A stretch of DNA of 64,000 bases, from assembly GCF_003044185.1 (NCBI RefSeq), contig NZ_PYYB01000003.1, positions 1 through 64,000 on the forward strand, given 5' to 3'. A program made the translations under genes and the position numbers. This document shows positions 56,232 through 64,000 of this stretch, in pieces. Within the stretch, counting starts at the first letter, position 1. The number at the start of each line of letters is the position of its first letter. Under the pieces are notes generated by a model. That model made no database searches and was not told the origin of the DNA. It saw only the letters and a program-made list of their open reading frames with translations. The stretch is from Paraconexibacter algicola. GTDB taxonomy: Bacteria; Actinomycetota; Thermoleophilia; Solirubrobacterales; Solirubrobacteraceae.

Positions 56232-58381
56232 GCCGGGATCGGGACGGCGTCGAGCTGCGGGTGGGACCGGTGCAGCGCGTCGCGCAGCAGCACGTGCACC
56301 GGGTCGTCGAGCTCCGGGTCCTCGTCCATCAGCCGCTCGGCGACGCGCCGGGCGCGGTCCAGCAGGTCGGCGTCCGCGGGCAGCTCCGCCACCCGGAAGC
56401 TCGCCAGGCCGGACTGCCGGGTGCCGATCAGCTCGCCCTCACCGCGGAGCTCGAGGTCGATCTCGGCGAGCCGGAAGCCGTCCGTGTGCTCGGCGAGCGC
56501 GCTGAGCCGCGGGGCGTCCTTGGGCCCGAACAGCAGGCAGAGCGACTCGTGCTCACCCCGACCGACCCGGCCGCGGAGCTGGTGCAGCTGGCTGATGCCG
56601 TAGCGCTCCGCGTTCTCGATCAGCATCACGGTCGCGTTGGGGACGTCGATCCCGACCTCGATGACGGTCGTGGCCACGAGCACGTCGGACTCGTGCCGGG
56701 CGAACGCCTCCATCGCCGCGCGCTTCTCCGCCGGGCGCATCTGGCCGTGCAGGAGCGACACGCGGTGGTCGCGCAGCTCGCCGTCGCGCAGCCGCTCGAA
56801 CTCGGCGGTCGCGGCACGGGCGGCCAGGGCGTCGCTCTCGGCGACGAGCGCGCACACGACGAACGCCTGGCGGCCCGCCGCGAGCTCCTCGCGGATCCGC
56901 TCGTAGGCGCGGGCGCGCTCCCGGTCCCCGGACGCGACGTGCGTGCGGATCGGCTTGCGGCCGCGCGGCAGCTCGCGCAGGACGGTGACGTCGAGGTCCC
57001 CGTACCCGAGCAGGGCGAGCGTCCGCGGGATCGGCGTGGCGGTCATGTGCAGGACGTGCGGGGCGAACGGGGTGCCGTCCGGGGCCCTCCCCGCCTTCGC
57101 GTCGAGCGCGGCGCGCTGCCGGACCCCGAAGCGGTGCTGCTCGTCGACGACCGCGACGGTCAGGCGCTGGAACCGCACCGGCTCCTCGATCAGCGCGTGC
57201 GTGCCGACGACCATCGCCAGCTGCCCGTCGGCGAGCCTGCCGAGCACGTCGCGCTTGCGCGCCGCCGGCGTGGAGCCGGTCAGCAGCGCGACCGGCACGG
57301 CGAGCTCGCCCCAGCCGCCCAGCAGCGCCTGGAGCGTGGCGAAGTGCTGCTCGGCGAGCGTCTCGGTCGGGGCCATGAGCGCGGCCTGCGTGCCGTGCTC
57401 GACGGCACGCAGCATCGCGTGGAGCGCCACGACGGTCTTGCCGGAGCCGACCTCCCCCATGAGCAGGCGCTGCACCGGCTGCTCGCGCGCGAGGTCGCCC
57501 GACAGCGTCTCGATCGCCCGCTGCTGGTCCCCGGTCGGGGTGAAGGGCAGGTGCTCGGACAGCCACGGGGCCGTCAGCGTCGGCGGTCCGTCCAGCGCGG
57601 TCGCGCGAGCGGCCCGCTCCCGGGTGCGCCGCCGGACGAGGTAGGCGAGCTGAGTCAGGAGCAGCTCGTCGAACGCCAGGCGCCGACGGCCGCCCTCGGC
57701 GTCCCCGACGTGCGCCGCGACGAGCGCGGCGGAGCGGTCGGGCAGCTGCTCGGCGGCGCGCAGGAGGCCCGGGAGCGGCTCGTCGGCGTCCGCGGCGGCC
57801 GCGAGGTGCGCGCGGACGAGCGCGAGGATCTGCGTGGAGGACAGGCCCTCGGTGGCGGGGTAGTGCGCGACGACGTCCCCGGAGGCGGTGGCCTCGAGCG
57901 TCGGGGCGTGCGAGCGGACCTTGAAGCGGTTGCGGGCCTCGAACTCGCCGTGCAGCACGAGCCGCGTGCCGACTGGGTACTTCGACTGCAGCCACGGCTG
58001 GTTGAAGAACACGACCTTCATCGGGCCGGTCTCGTCGGCGACGGTCGCCTCGACCAGCGGCTTCATGCCGCGGCGGCGCACCGGCCGCGTCGTGATCGTG
58101 CGGACCTCGACGACGACGGTCGCGATCTCGCCCGGGACCAGCCCGGCGACCGTGCGCGCCTCGCGCCGGTCGCGCGGCAGGTGCTCCAGCAGCCGTCCGA
58201 CCGTGGTCAGGCCGAGCGCCGTCGCGGCCTCCCGGGCCTTCTCGTACGGGAGCTGCGGCGCGGCGGCGAGCACCGCCGGACGCCGCCACCGCACCGGTGC
58301 CGCGAGCAGCTCGGCGCGGGACGGCAGCCGGCCGTCGGCGAGGCGACGCGGAGGGGGCGGGACGGACATCGTGGCGATCAT
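56228..58381 (-). CDS. recG: ATP-dependent DNA helicase RecG
   Basis: 717 residues. It regresses stalled forks and moves branches. The N-terminal wedge domain (VGRLLEHLPRDRREARTVAG) is followed by helicase motifs: LLMGEVGSGKTVVALHAMLR, ALMAPTETLAEQHFATLQAL, VGTHALIEEPVRF, VVDEQHRFGVRQRAALDA, HMTATPIPRTLALLGYGDLD and HQLRGRVGRGEHESLCLLFG. Two ATGs (codons 1 and 5) are possible. Slightly shorter N-terminus than some RecG proteins. Confidence 0.93.
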   Translation of the reverse strand: MIATMSVPPPPRRLADGRLPSRAELLAAPVRWRRPAVLAAAPQLPYEKAREAATALGLTTVGRLLEHLPRDRREARTVAGLVPGEIATVVVEVRTITTRPVRRRGMKPLVEATVADETGPMKVVFFNQPWLQSKYPVGTRLVLHGEFEARNRFKVRSHAPTLEATASGDVVAHYPATEGLSSTQILALVRAHLAAAADADEPLPGLLRAAEQLPDRSAALVAAHVGDAEGGRRRLAFDELLLTQLAYLVRRRTRERAARATALDGPPTLTAPWLSEHLPFTPTGDQQRAIETLSGDLAREQPVQRLLMGEVGSGKTVVALHAMLRAVEHGTQAALMAPTETLAEQHFATLQALLGGWGELAVPVALLTGSTPAARKRDVLGRLADGQLAMVVGTHALIEEPVRFQRLTVAVVDEQHRFGVRQRAALDAKAGRAPDGTPFAPHVLHMTATPIPRTLALLGYGDLDVTVLRELPRGRKPIRTHVASGDRERARAYERIREELAAGRQAFVVCALVAESDALAARAATAEFERLRDGELRDHRVSLLHGQMRPAEKRAAMEAFARHESDVLVATTVIEVGIDVPNATVMLIENAERYGISQLHQLRGRVGRGEHESLCLLFGPKDAPRLSALAEHTDGFRLAEIDLELRGEGELIGTRQSGLASFRVAELPADADLLDRARRVAERLMDEDPELDDPVHVLLRDALHRSHPQLDAVPIPA

Positions 58382-58416
58382 GGCGGCCCGGGCGGACCGT
58401 CAGGTGCGCCGCGGAC

Positions 58417-60102
58417 TCACTCGGCGCTGAGCAGCCACCAGTAGGCGGGCTGCCCGCCGCGGGGCTGCTCGAGCTCGATCGCGTCGGGCGCGAGCCCGGC
58501 GACGGTGGCGTCGTCCAACGGGGCCCCCTCACCGGCGATGCAGGTGACGAGCTCGGCACCGTCGGAGAGCCGGGCCATGACGTCCCGCAAGGTGTCCTGC
58601 GGGCTGCCCCAGGCGACGAGCTGGTCGTCGACGAAGCCGACGGCGTCGCCGATGCCGAAGCGGCCGTCGGGGTCCTGGCGGGCGGCGGGCGCGACCGCCC
58701 CGGTGCGCAGGTCCTCGACGGCGTCCGCCATCGCGGCGGCGTTCTCGTCGGCCGAGAGATCGGCGAGCGACGCGAACGCGGCGGCGAGCCCGGCCTGCAG
58801 CGAGCGGGTGGGCACGACGCGGACCGGCTTCTCCGCGAGCTCGGCCGCGCGCTCGGCGGCCATGATCACGTTGGGGCTGTTGGGCAGCAGGACGACCTCG
58901 TCGGCCGCGATCTCGTGGATGCCCGCGAGCAGCTCGTGGGTCGACGGGTTGAGGGTGGCGCCGCCGTCGAGCGGGTGCACGCCGAGGCTCGCGAACAGGC
59001 CGCGCAGACCGTCGCCGGCGACGACGGCGAGGACGCCGCAGCGGGTCCGCTCCGGGGCCGCGTCGCCGTCCGGGCCGCCGATCGTGCCGCCGTCACCGCT
59101 GGCTGCCAGTCGCGCCTCGCGGTCGACGACCTGCGCGTGCATGTCGGCGACGTCCAGCCGCGAGGTCTCCGCGATCCCGGCGAACACGCCGGTCGCGCGC
59201 TCGGGCTCGTCGGTGTGGACGTGGACGCGCAGGGTGACCGCGTCGCCGACGACCAGGACGCTGTCGCCGATCGCCTCGAGCTCCGGGACGAACCGCTGGG
59301 CCTCCAGGCCGCTGCCGGTGACCGCGAAGTTCACGCAGTAGCGGAACGTCGAGCTCTCGTGCTCGGGCTGCGTGATGCGGGCCGGGGCGACGTGCCGCGT
59401 GAGCTGCGGCGCGTCGTTGCCGCGGAGGACCGCGACGACGCCCGCGAAGATGACGGTGACCGCGTACCCGCCCGCGTCGACGACCCCGGCCTGCTTGAGC
59501 GCGGGCAGCAGCTCGGGGCCCCGGCGGACGGACTCCTCGCCCGCCTCGATCGCGCGCTCGAGGACGTCGGCGATCAGCGCGTTCTGCTTCTCAGGATCCC
59601 AGTCGGAGCCCAGCCGGGTCTCCGGCATGTGCGCCAGCTCGGAGGCGACGCGCGCCGCCATCTCGCGCATGACCGTGAGCATCGTGCCCTCGGCGGGCTC
59701 GCGGACCGAGTCGTAGGCGCGCTGGGCGGCCCGGGCCATCGCGGCACCGACGAGCACCGGGTCGATGAGCTCGCCGGGACGGGAGATGAGCTCCTCCGCG
59801 GCGCCGCGGACGAGCTGGGAGAGGATCACGCCGCTGTTGCCGCGCGCGCCCAGCAGGGCGGCTCGCGCGACGCGCTCGGTGATCTCGGTGCGCCCGATCT
59901 CGTCGATCAGGCCCTCGCCCTCGCTGGCGAGCGCGTCGAGCTCCTCGAGGCAGGCGCGCAGCGTGAGCGCCATGTTGTCGCCCGTGTCGCCATCGGCGAC
60001 CGGGAAGACGTTGAGGTCGTTGATCTCCGACCGCCGCGACTCGAGGTGCGCCAGGGCACCCTCGACGACGGCCCGGAACCGGACGAGACTGCGATCGGAC
60101 AT
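58417..60102 (-). CDS. DhaL/DegV-type kinase, fatty acid kinase FakA-like (YloV/DAK family)
   Basis: 561 residues from ATG 60102. The N-terminal DhaL domain has NDLNVFPVADGDTGDNMALT (metal-binding) and AALLGARGNSGVILSQLVRG. The C-terminal half carries the EDD/Dak1_2-type domain (HVHTDEPERATGVFAGI, VVLLPNSPNVIMAAERAAEL). This matches FakA, which with FakB phosphorylates fatty acids; a FakB is not visible here. Its place rpmB-(DAK)-recG is conserved in Gram-positives. Confidence 0.88.
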   Translation of the reverse strand: MSDRSLVRFRAVVEGALAHLESRRSEINDLNVFPVADGDTGDNMALTLRACLEELDALASEGEGLIDEIGRTEITERVARAALLGARGNSGVILSQLVRGAAEELISRPGELIDPVLVGAAMARAAQRAYDSVREPAEGTMLTVMREMAARVASELAHMPETRLGSDWDPEKQNALIADVLERAIEAGEESVRRGPELLPALKQAGVVDAGGYAVTVIFAGVVAVLRGNDAPQLTRHVAPARITQPEHESSTFRYCVNFAVTGSGLEAQRFVPELEAIGDSVLVVGDAVTLRVHVHTDEPERATGVFAGIAETSRLDVADMHAQVVDREARLAASGDGGTIGGPDGDAAPERTRCGVLAVVAGDGLRGLFASLGVHPLDGGATLNPSTHELLAGIHEIAADEVVLLPNSPNVIMAAERAAELAEKPVRVVPTRSLQAGLAAAFASLADLSADENAAAMADAVEDLRTGAVAPAARQDPDGRFGIGDAVGFVDDQLVAWGSPQDTLRDVMARLSDGAELVTCIAGEGAPLDDATVAGLAPDAIELEQPRGGQPAYWWLLSAE

Positions 60103-60131
60103 GGGAACCGGACCGCCGACGGGCGGTCGGG

Positions 60132-60323
60132 TCAGGCGGCCTTGGTGACCTTGCCGGCCTTCAGGCAGCGCGTGCAGACGTACACGCGGCGCGGCGCGGA
60201 GCCCACGAGGACCCGGACCTTCTGGAGGTTCGGATCGAACCGGCGCTTCGTCGCGACCATCGAGTGGCTTCGACTCTGGCCGAAGGCGGGACCCTTCCCG
60301 CAGCTGTGACAGACCTTTGCCAT
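60132..60323 (-). CDS. rpmB: 50S ribosomal protein L28
   Basis: 63 residues: VCHSCGKGPAFGQSRSHSMV, TKRRFDPNLQKVRVLVGSAP and VYVCTRCLKAGKVTKAA. Four cysteines in two CxxC pairs show the zinc-binding form. It is divergent from the Ser/Thr kinase gene, with 48 bases between starts, and leads towards the DAK-recG-rsmD-coaD block. TACACT lies 10 bases before the ATG. Confidence 0.95.
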   Translation of the reverse strand: MAKVCHSCGKGPAFGQSRSHSMVATKRRFDPNLQKVRVLVGSAPRRVYVCTRCLKAGKVTKAA

Positions 60324-60333
60324 GAGGCGAAGG

Positions 60334-60339
60334 AGTGTA
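60334..60339 (-). promoter_or_regulatory. candidate -10 element of rpmB
   Basis: Minus strand TACACT, 10 bases before the rpmB ATG, identical to the hexamer before ffh. Suggests a leaderless or very short leader. Confidence 0.45.
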
Positions 60340-60371
60340 GCGAGGACCCGCAGTGGGAAGCTTTGCGGTCG

Positions 60372-62021
60372 ATGGGTTCCGCCGATCTCCCCCTCGAGCT
60401 GCCTGCACGCTACCGCCCGCTGCGCCATCTGGCCAACGGCGGGATGGCCGCGGTGTGGGTCGTTCGCGACACCCTCCTGGACCGTGACGTGGCGGTCAAG
60501 GTGCTCTCGCCCGCGCTGGCCGCCGACGACGACGCCCGCACCCGCTTCACCCGGGAGGCGCGCGCCGCCGCGCGGCTGAGCGGCCACCCGCACGTGGTGA
60601 CCGTCTACGACGCGGGCGAGCACGACGGGCAGGCCTACCTCGTGATGGCCCTCTACGCGGGGGGCACGGTCGCCGACCGCCTGCGCGACGACGGGCTGCC
60701 TGCGACCGCGACGGCGCTGCGCTGGCTGCGCGAGGCCGCCGACGGCCTCGACGCGGCGCACGCCGCCGACGTGGTGCACCGGGACGTCAAGCCCGCCAAC
60801 CTGCTGCTGGACGAGCGCGACCGCGTCGCGGTCGGCGACTTCGGCATCGCCAAGGCCGCCTGGAACGCGTCGGTGACGCAGACCGGGCTGGTCGTCGGGA
60901 CCGCCGCCTACCTGGCCCCCGAGCAGCGCACCGGGGGCACCGCCACCGCGGCGACGGACCGCTACGCCCTCGGGGTCGTCGCGCACCAGCTGCTGACCGG
61001 CACGCGCCCGCCCGACGGGCAGCTCGACCCGTCGCTGCCCGGGCCGGTGAAGGCCGCGCTGGCGCAGGCGCTCGCCCCCGTTCCGGAGGACCGGCCGCCG
61101 TCCGCCCGCGCGCTGGTCGCCGACCTCGAGCGAGCCCTCGACGCCGACGACGGGGACGAGGCGACGACCGTGATGGCCGCCCGCGGCCGTCCGCGCCCGC
61201 GAGCCCCGCTGCCCGTGCCGGTCCCGGCGCCCGACCTCGACCCGGACACCGACGACGGGGCCACCGCCGCGTGGGACGTCGAGCCGACCGCACCGCGGGT
61301 CGTCGCCGCCCGCGAGCCGCGACCGCCGCGCCGCGGCGCCGGCACTCCCGCGGCACCGCCGCCCGACCCGCCCGCGCGCGCGGGCGGCGGTTCGCGCGCC
61401 CGGACGCTCGTGCCGGTCGCGGCCGTCCTGCTGGCGCTCGGCACCGGTGCGGCCGTGCTCGCCTCCGGTGGCGAGGAGGCGGACGGCGGCGCGGGCGCGA
61501 CCACCGAGCAGCGGGCCGACACGACGGCCGAGCCGACCCCGACGCCCGAGCCGACCGCGACGCCGACCCCGGAGCCGACGGCGACCGCCACGCCGCAGCC
61601 GACCCCGACCGCCGAGGCCCCGGCCCCGGGCGAGGACCCGAAGGCCCTCAACGACGCGGGGTTCGCGCTGTTCAACCAGGGGCGCTACGCGGAGGCGCTG
61701 CCCCTGCTGGAGCGGGCGCTCGCCGGCCTGCAGAGCACGCCACAGGACCAGTACTACGCGTTCGCGCTCTACAACCTCGGTGCGACGCTCCGCCGGCTCG
61801 GCCGCCCGGCGGAGGCGATCCCGTACCTCGAGCGCCGCCTGCAGGTCAGCGACTTCAAGCGCGGCGTCGTCGAGCAGGAGCTCGCGGCGGCGCGCAACGA
61901 GGCGGGCGGCGGACCGGGGGCCTCGGGACAGCCGCAGCAAGGGCCGAAGGGTCGCGGACGCGGTCGCGGGCCGCGCGACGCGGGCGACGTGCTCGACTTC
62001 TTCCTCGACGGCGACGACTGA
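60372..62021 (+). CDS. Ser/Thr protein kinase with C-terminal TPR-like domain
   Basis: 549 residues from ATG 60372 (MGSADLPLELPARYRPLRHL); the frame is open upstream, but that part overlaps rpmB. Kinase motifs: LANGGMAAVWVVRD (Gly loop), DVAVKVLSP (Lys), DVVHRDVKPANLLL (HRD), VAVGDFGIAK (DFG) and AYLAPEQRT (APE). A Pro/Arg-rich linker leads to a TM helix (LVPVAAVLLALGTGAAVLAS, about 355-375), then a PT/EPT repeat region and a TPR-like extracytoplasmic domain (LNDAGFALFNQGRYAEALPL). It thus has TPR where PknB-type kinases have PASTA repeats. It may sense envelope state. Confidence 0.88.
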   Translation: MGSADLPLELPARYRPLRHLANGGMAAVWVVRDTLLDRDVAVKVLSPALAADDDARTRFTREARAAARLSGHPHVVTVYDAGEHDGQAYLVMALYAGGTVADRLRDDGLPATATALRWLREAADGLDAAHAADVVHRDVKPANLLLDERDRVAVGDFGIAKAAWNASVTQTGLVVGTAAYLAPEQRTGGTATAATDRYALGVVAHQLLTGTRPPDGQLDPSLPGPVKAALAQALAPVPEDRPPSARALVADLERALDADDGDEATTVMAARGRPRPRAPLPVPVPAPDLDPDTDDGATAAWDVEPTAPRVVAAREPRPPRRGAGTPAAPPPDPPARAGGGSRARTLVPVAAVLLALGTGAAVLASGGEEADGGAGATTEQRADTTAEPTPTPEPTATPTPEPTATATPQPTPTAEAPAPGEDPKALNDAGFALFNQGRYAEALPLLERALAGLQSTPQDQYYAFALYNLGATLRRLGRPAEAIPYLERRLQVSDFKRGVVEQELAAARNEAGGGPGASGQPQQGPKGRGRGRGPRDAGDVLDFFLDGDD

Positions 62022-62027
62022 GCCCGA

Positions 62028-62048
62028 GGACCGGCCCTGGGCCGGTCC
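62028..62048. terminator. hairpin between convergent genes
   Basis: GGACCGGCCC (62028-62037), one-base centre, GGGCCGGTCC (62039-62048). It lies between the kinase stop (62021) and the stop of the minus gene (62055), so it can terminate both. Confidence 0.6.
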
Positions 62049-62054
62049 CGCGAG

Positions 62055-62387
62055 CTACTCGGCGCCGGTGCGCTCCGGCACGCGGGCCGGCTGCGGGGCG
62101 TGGTCGGGGCGGCGCGCGGGACGCGGGTGCGCGTCGGCCAGGCGGCCGGGCTCGCGCAGACGGATGCGCGCGGGCGCCGACTCGGGAAGCAGGTCGGGAC
62201 CACCCGGGAGCATCGGCTCGGGCTCGATCGGGTCAGGCCCGCCGCCACCGTCCTCGTCGTCCGGCCAGAGGCTGCGCCAGTCCGGCCGGTTGTCGCCGTC
62301 GAACATCGCCCAGACGAGGACGACCGCGCCGATGACGTGCACGACGAGCGTCAGGATGATGGCGGCGACTTCTGCTTCGAGGGTCAC
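62055..62387 (-). CDS. one-TM hypothetical protein
   Basis: 110 residues. An N-terminal TM helix (VAAIILTLVVHVIGAVVLVW, residues 7-26) is followed by an acidic, then basic, Pro-rich tail (DNRPDWRSLWPDDEDGGGGP, PARRPDHAPQPARVPE). No known family. It lies between ribH and the kinase terminator, reading in the same direction as ribH with 49 bases between. Confidence 0.6.
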   Translation of the reverse strand: MTLEAEVAAIILTLVVHVIGAVVLVWAMFDGDNRPDWRSLWPDDEDGGGGPDPIEPEPMLPGGPDLLPESAPARIRLREPGRLADAHPRPARRPDHAPQPARVPERTGAE

Positions 62388-62436
62388 GGTCCGTCAGACC
62401 CTAACGCGCCCGATGCCGCGGCGGCGCCGAATTCCC

Positions 62437-62862
62437 TTACGAGAGCTGCTCGCGCAGTGCCACGAGCGCCAGGACCGCCTCGGCGGCGTGCGCGCCCTGG
62501 TCGCGCTTGCCGCCGCCCGAGCGCGCGAGCGCCTGGTCGAGGTTCTCGACCGTCAGGACCCCGAACGCGCACGGCACGCCGGTCGCGAGCTGGACGTCCA
62601 TGATCCCGCGGGCCGACTCGCCGCAGACGTAGTCGTAGTGGGTGGTCTCGCCGCGGATGACCGCGCCGAGGCAGGCGACGCCCGCGTAGCGCCCGGACTC
62701 GGCCGCGTACTTCGCGACCATCGGCAGCTCGTAGGCGCCCGGCACCTCGAAGACGTCCACGCCCTCCGCCCCGGCCTCCTCGAACGCGCCGCGCGCGGAG
62801 TCGATCAGCCGGTCGGCGAGGTCGCGGTAGAACGTCCCGACCGCGATCGCGTAGCGCGCCAT
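62437..62862 (-). CDS. ribH: 6,7-dimethyl-8-ribityllumazine synthase
   Basis: 141 residues from ATG 62862. It makes the lumazine precursor of riboflavin. Motifs: AIAVGTFYRDLADRLIDSA, VFEVPGAYELPMVAKYAAES, LGAVIRGETTHYDYVCGESA and GVPCAFGVLTVENLDQALAR with RSGGGKRDQGAHAAEA. The ATG overlaps the ribBA stop by one base (TGATG), so the two are coupled. Confidence 0.95.
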   Translation of the reverse strand: MARYAIAVGTFYRDLADRLIDSARGAFEEAGAEGVDVFEVPGAYELPMVAKYAAESGRYAGVACLGAVIRGETTHYDYVCGESARGIMDVQLATGVPCAFGVLTVENLDQALARSGGGKRDQGAHAAEAVLALVALREQLS

Positions 62863-64000
62863 CAGGCCTGGTCCCCGGTCTCGCGCTTGGCCCGGTCGGC
62901 CTCGCGCTCGGTGTGCAGCAGCTCCTCGTCGAGGTTCAGGCCCTGGTGGTGCAGCATGTGCTCCATCCGCTCCTTCTTCGTGCGCAGGTACGCGGCGTTG
63001 TGCGGGTTCGGGGCGTGCTCGATCGGCACCTGGGCCGCGACCGACAGCCCGTAGCCCTCGAGGCCGCGGATCTTCTTCGGGTTGTTCGTGAGGATGCGGA
63101 TCGACGACAGGCCGAGGTCGACGAGGATCTGCGCGCCGATGCCGTAGTCGCGCAGGTCGGCGGGCAGGCCGAGCTTGAGGTTGGCCTCGACCGTGTCGTA
63201 GCCCTCCTCCTGCAGCTTGTAGGCCTTCAGCTTGTTCAGCAGGCCGATCCCGCGGCCCTCCTGGGAGAGGTACAGCAGCACGCCGCGCCCCTCCTGCTCG
63301 ATCATCGAGAGCGCCGACTCGAGCTGCTCGCCGCAGTCGCAGCGCAGGGAGTGAAAGACGTCCCCGGTGAGGCACTCGGAGTGCACGCGCACGAGGACCT
63401 CGTCCTGGCCGTCGACGTCGCCCTTGACCATCGCGACGTGGTGCTTGTCGTCGACGAGGCTGCGGTAGCCGATGACGGTGAACTCGCCGAACGCGGTCGG
63501 CATGCCGGTCGCGACGACGCGCTCGACGAGCTTGTCGTGGCGGCGCCGGTACGCGATCAGGTCGGCGATGGTGATGAGCTTGAGGCCGTGCTTGGCGCAG
63601 TACGGCACGAGGTCGGGCAGGCGCGCCATCGTCCCGTCCTCGTTCTGGATCTCGCAGATCAGGCCGGCGGGCTGGCAGCCCGCGAGGCGGGCGAGGTCCA
63701 CGGACGCCTCGGTGTGCCCGGTGCGCTCGAGCACGCCGCCGTCACGGGCCTTGAGCGGGTGCACGTGCCCGGGGACGACGATGTCGGCCTTGCCCTTGGC
63801 GGGGTCGACGGCGGTGCGGATCGTCGTGGCCTGGTCGGCGGCCGAGATGCCCGTGGTGACGCCCTCGCGCGCCTCGATCGTGACCGTGAACGGCGTCTCG
63901 TAGGCGGACTCGTTCTTCAGCGACATGAGCTCGAGGCCGAGCTCGTCGCAGCGGTCGGGCGTGAGCGCGACGCAGATCCAGCCGCCCGCCTGGCGGGTCA
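62862..64000 (-). CDS. ribBA: bifunctional 3,4-dihydroxy-2-butanone-4-phosphate synthase / GTP cyclohydrolase II, 5' end outside window
   Basis: The frame is open past the right edge ([20 protein letters not shown]), so the start is missing. The N-terminal RibB part has [40 protein letters not shown] and [13 protein letters not shown]. The RibA part has [20 protein letters not shown] (three Cys/His zinc ligands), [20 protein letters not shown] and [16 protein letters not shown]. It supplies the first branch of riboflavin synthesis and is coupled to ribH. Confidence 0.95.
   Translation of the reverse strand, partial: TRQAGGWICVALTPDRCDELGLELMSLKNESAYETPFTVTIEAREGVTTGISAADQATTIRTAVDPAKGKADIVVPGHVHPLKARDGGVLERTGHTEASVDLARLAGCQPAGLICEIQNEDGTMARLPDLVPYCAKHGLKLITIADLIAYRRRHDKLVERVVATGMPTAFGEFTVIGYRSLVDDKHHVAMVKGDVDGQDEVLVRVHSECLTGDVFHSLRCDCGEQLESALSMIEQEGRGVLLYLSQEGRGIGLLNKLKAYKLQEEGYDTVEANLKLGLPADLRDYGIGAQILVDLGLSSIRILTNNPKKIRGLEGYGLSVAAQVPIEHAPNPHNAAYLRTKKERMEHMLHHQGLNLDEELLHTEREADRAKRETGDQA

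Noticed and set aside
62387-62436. FMN riboswitch near the rib genes
   Set aside because: The control region of ribBA lies outside the window on the right; no FMN aptamer pattern is seen inside.

Overview
The window is very GC-rich with short intergenic gaps, frequent 4-base ATGA/GTGA gene overlaps and many GTG starts. Gene content and order point to an actinobacterium, most likely the Thermoleophilia (Solirubrobacterales, e.g. Patulibacter/Conexibacter/Solirubrobacter relatives). The supporting signs are a FliA/WhiG-type sigma gene next to xerC, the VPDGV motif in membrane partners of ECF sigma factors, and many lineage-type hypothetical proteins. The assignment is inference; no rRNA gene is present to confirm it.

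Positions 1 to about 10,800 are the right-hand end of an integrative, probably conjugative or mobilisable element. It carries the C-terminus of a TraA/MobF-like relaxase-helicase, a small excisionase-like helix-turn-helix protein, three tandem ECF sigma/one-TM-protein pairs, a two-TM protein, an unrecognised three-gene operon, a decayed toxin-antitoxin pair, and a tyrosine integrase. It ends in the 3' half of a tRNA-Gly(GCC) gene that starts exactly at the anticodon loop and still has its own terminator. That half-tRNA is the expected attachment-site scar. The intact tRNA and the other half of the element should lie to the left of the window.

From 11,000 on the DNA is ordinary chromosome, mostly on the minus strand. 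11.0-15.0 kb is a translationally coupled PAS histidine kinase with two response regulators (one with HDOD, one with a degenerate HD-like output). 15.1-20.1 kb has an HD hydrolase, small unknown proteins, a FliA/WhiG sigma factor, xerC and an L,D-transpeptidase. 20.2-26.1 kb has a HAD nucleotidase-like protein, an alpha/beta hydrolase, thiD, dprA and comM. 26.3-31.7 kb is the conserved translation/secretion block yraN, rnhB, lepB, rplS, trmD, rimM, khpA, rpsP, ffh.

31.8-38.7 kb contains an MFS transporter, an SPFH/NfeD pair, ftsY, a GNAT, a thioesterase-like protein and a secreted protein. 37.5-45.8 kb is the smc, rnc, acpP, plsX, rpmF, yceD block, with a coiled-coil gene added after smc and a plus-strand acetyltransferase inserted between rpmF and yceD. 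45.9-54.6 kb has an acyl-CoA synthetase, a dual-specificity phosphatase, sbcD/sbcC and unknowns. 54.6-60.3 kb is a DivIVA-like coiled coil, coaD, rsmD, recG, a DhaL/DegV-type fatty-acid-kinase-like protein and rpmB. 60.4-64.0 kb has a Ser/Thr kinase with TPR tail, a small membrane protein, ribH and the start-truncated ribBA.

The most unusual items are the tandem sigma/membrane-protein cassettes and the uncharacterised operon on the mobile element, the exact tRNA-Gly attachment scar, an RNase III whose catalytic acidic residues are partly replaced, the kinase/HDOD/degenerate-HD signalling unit, and repeated signs of leaderless transcription.
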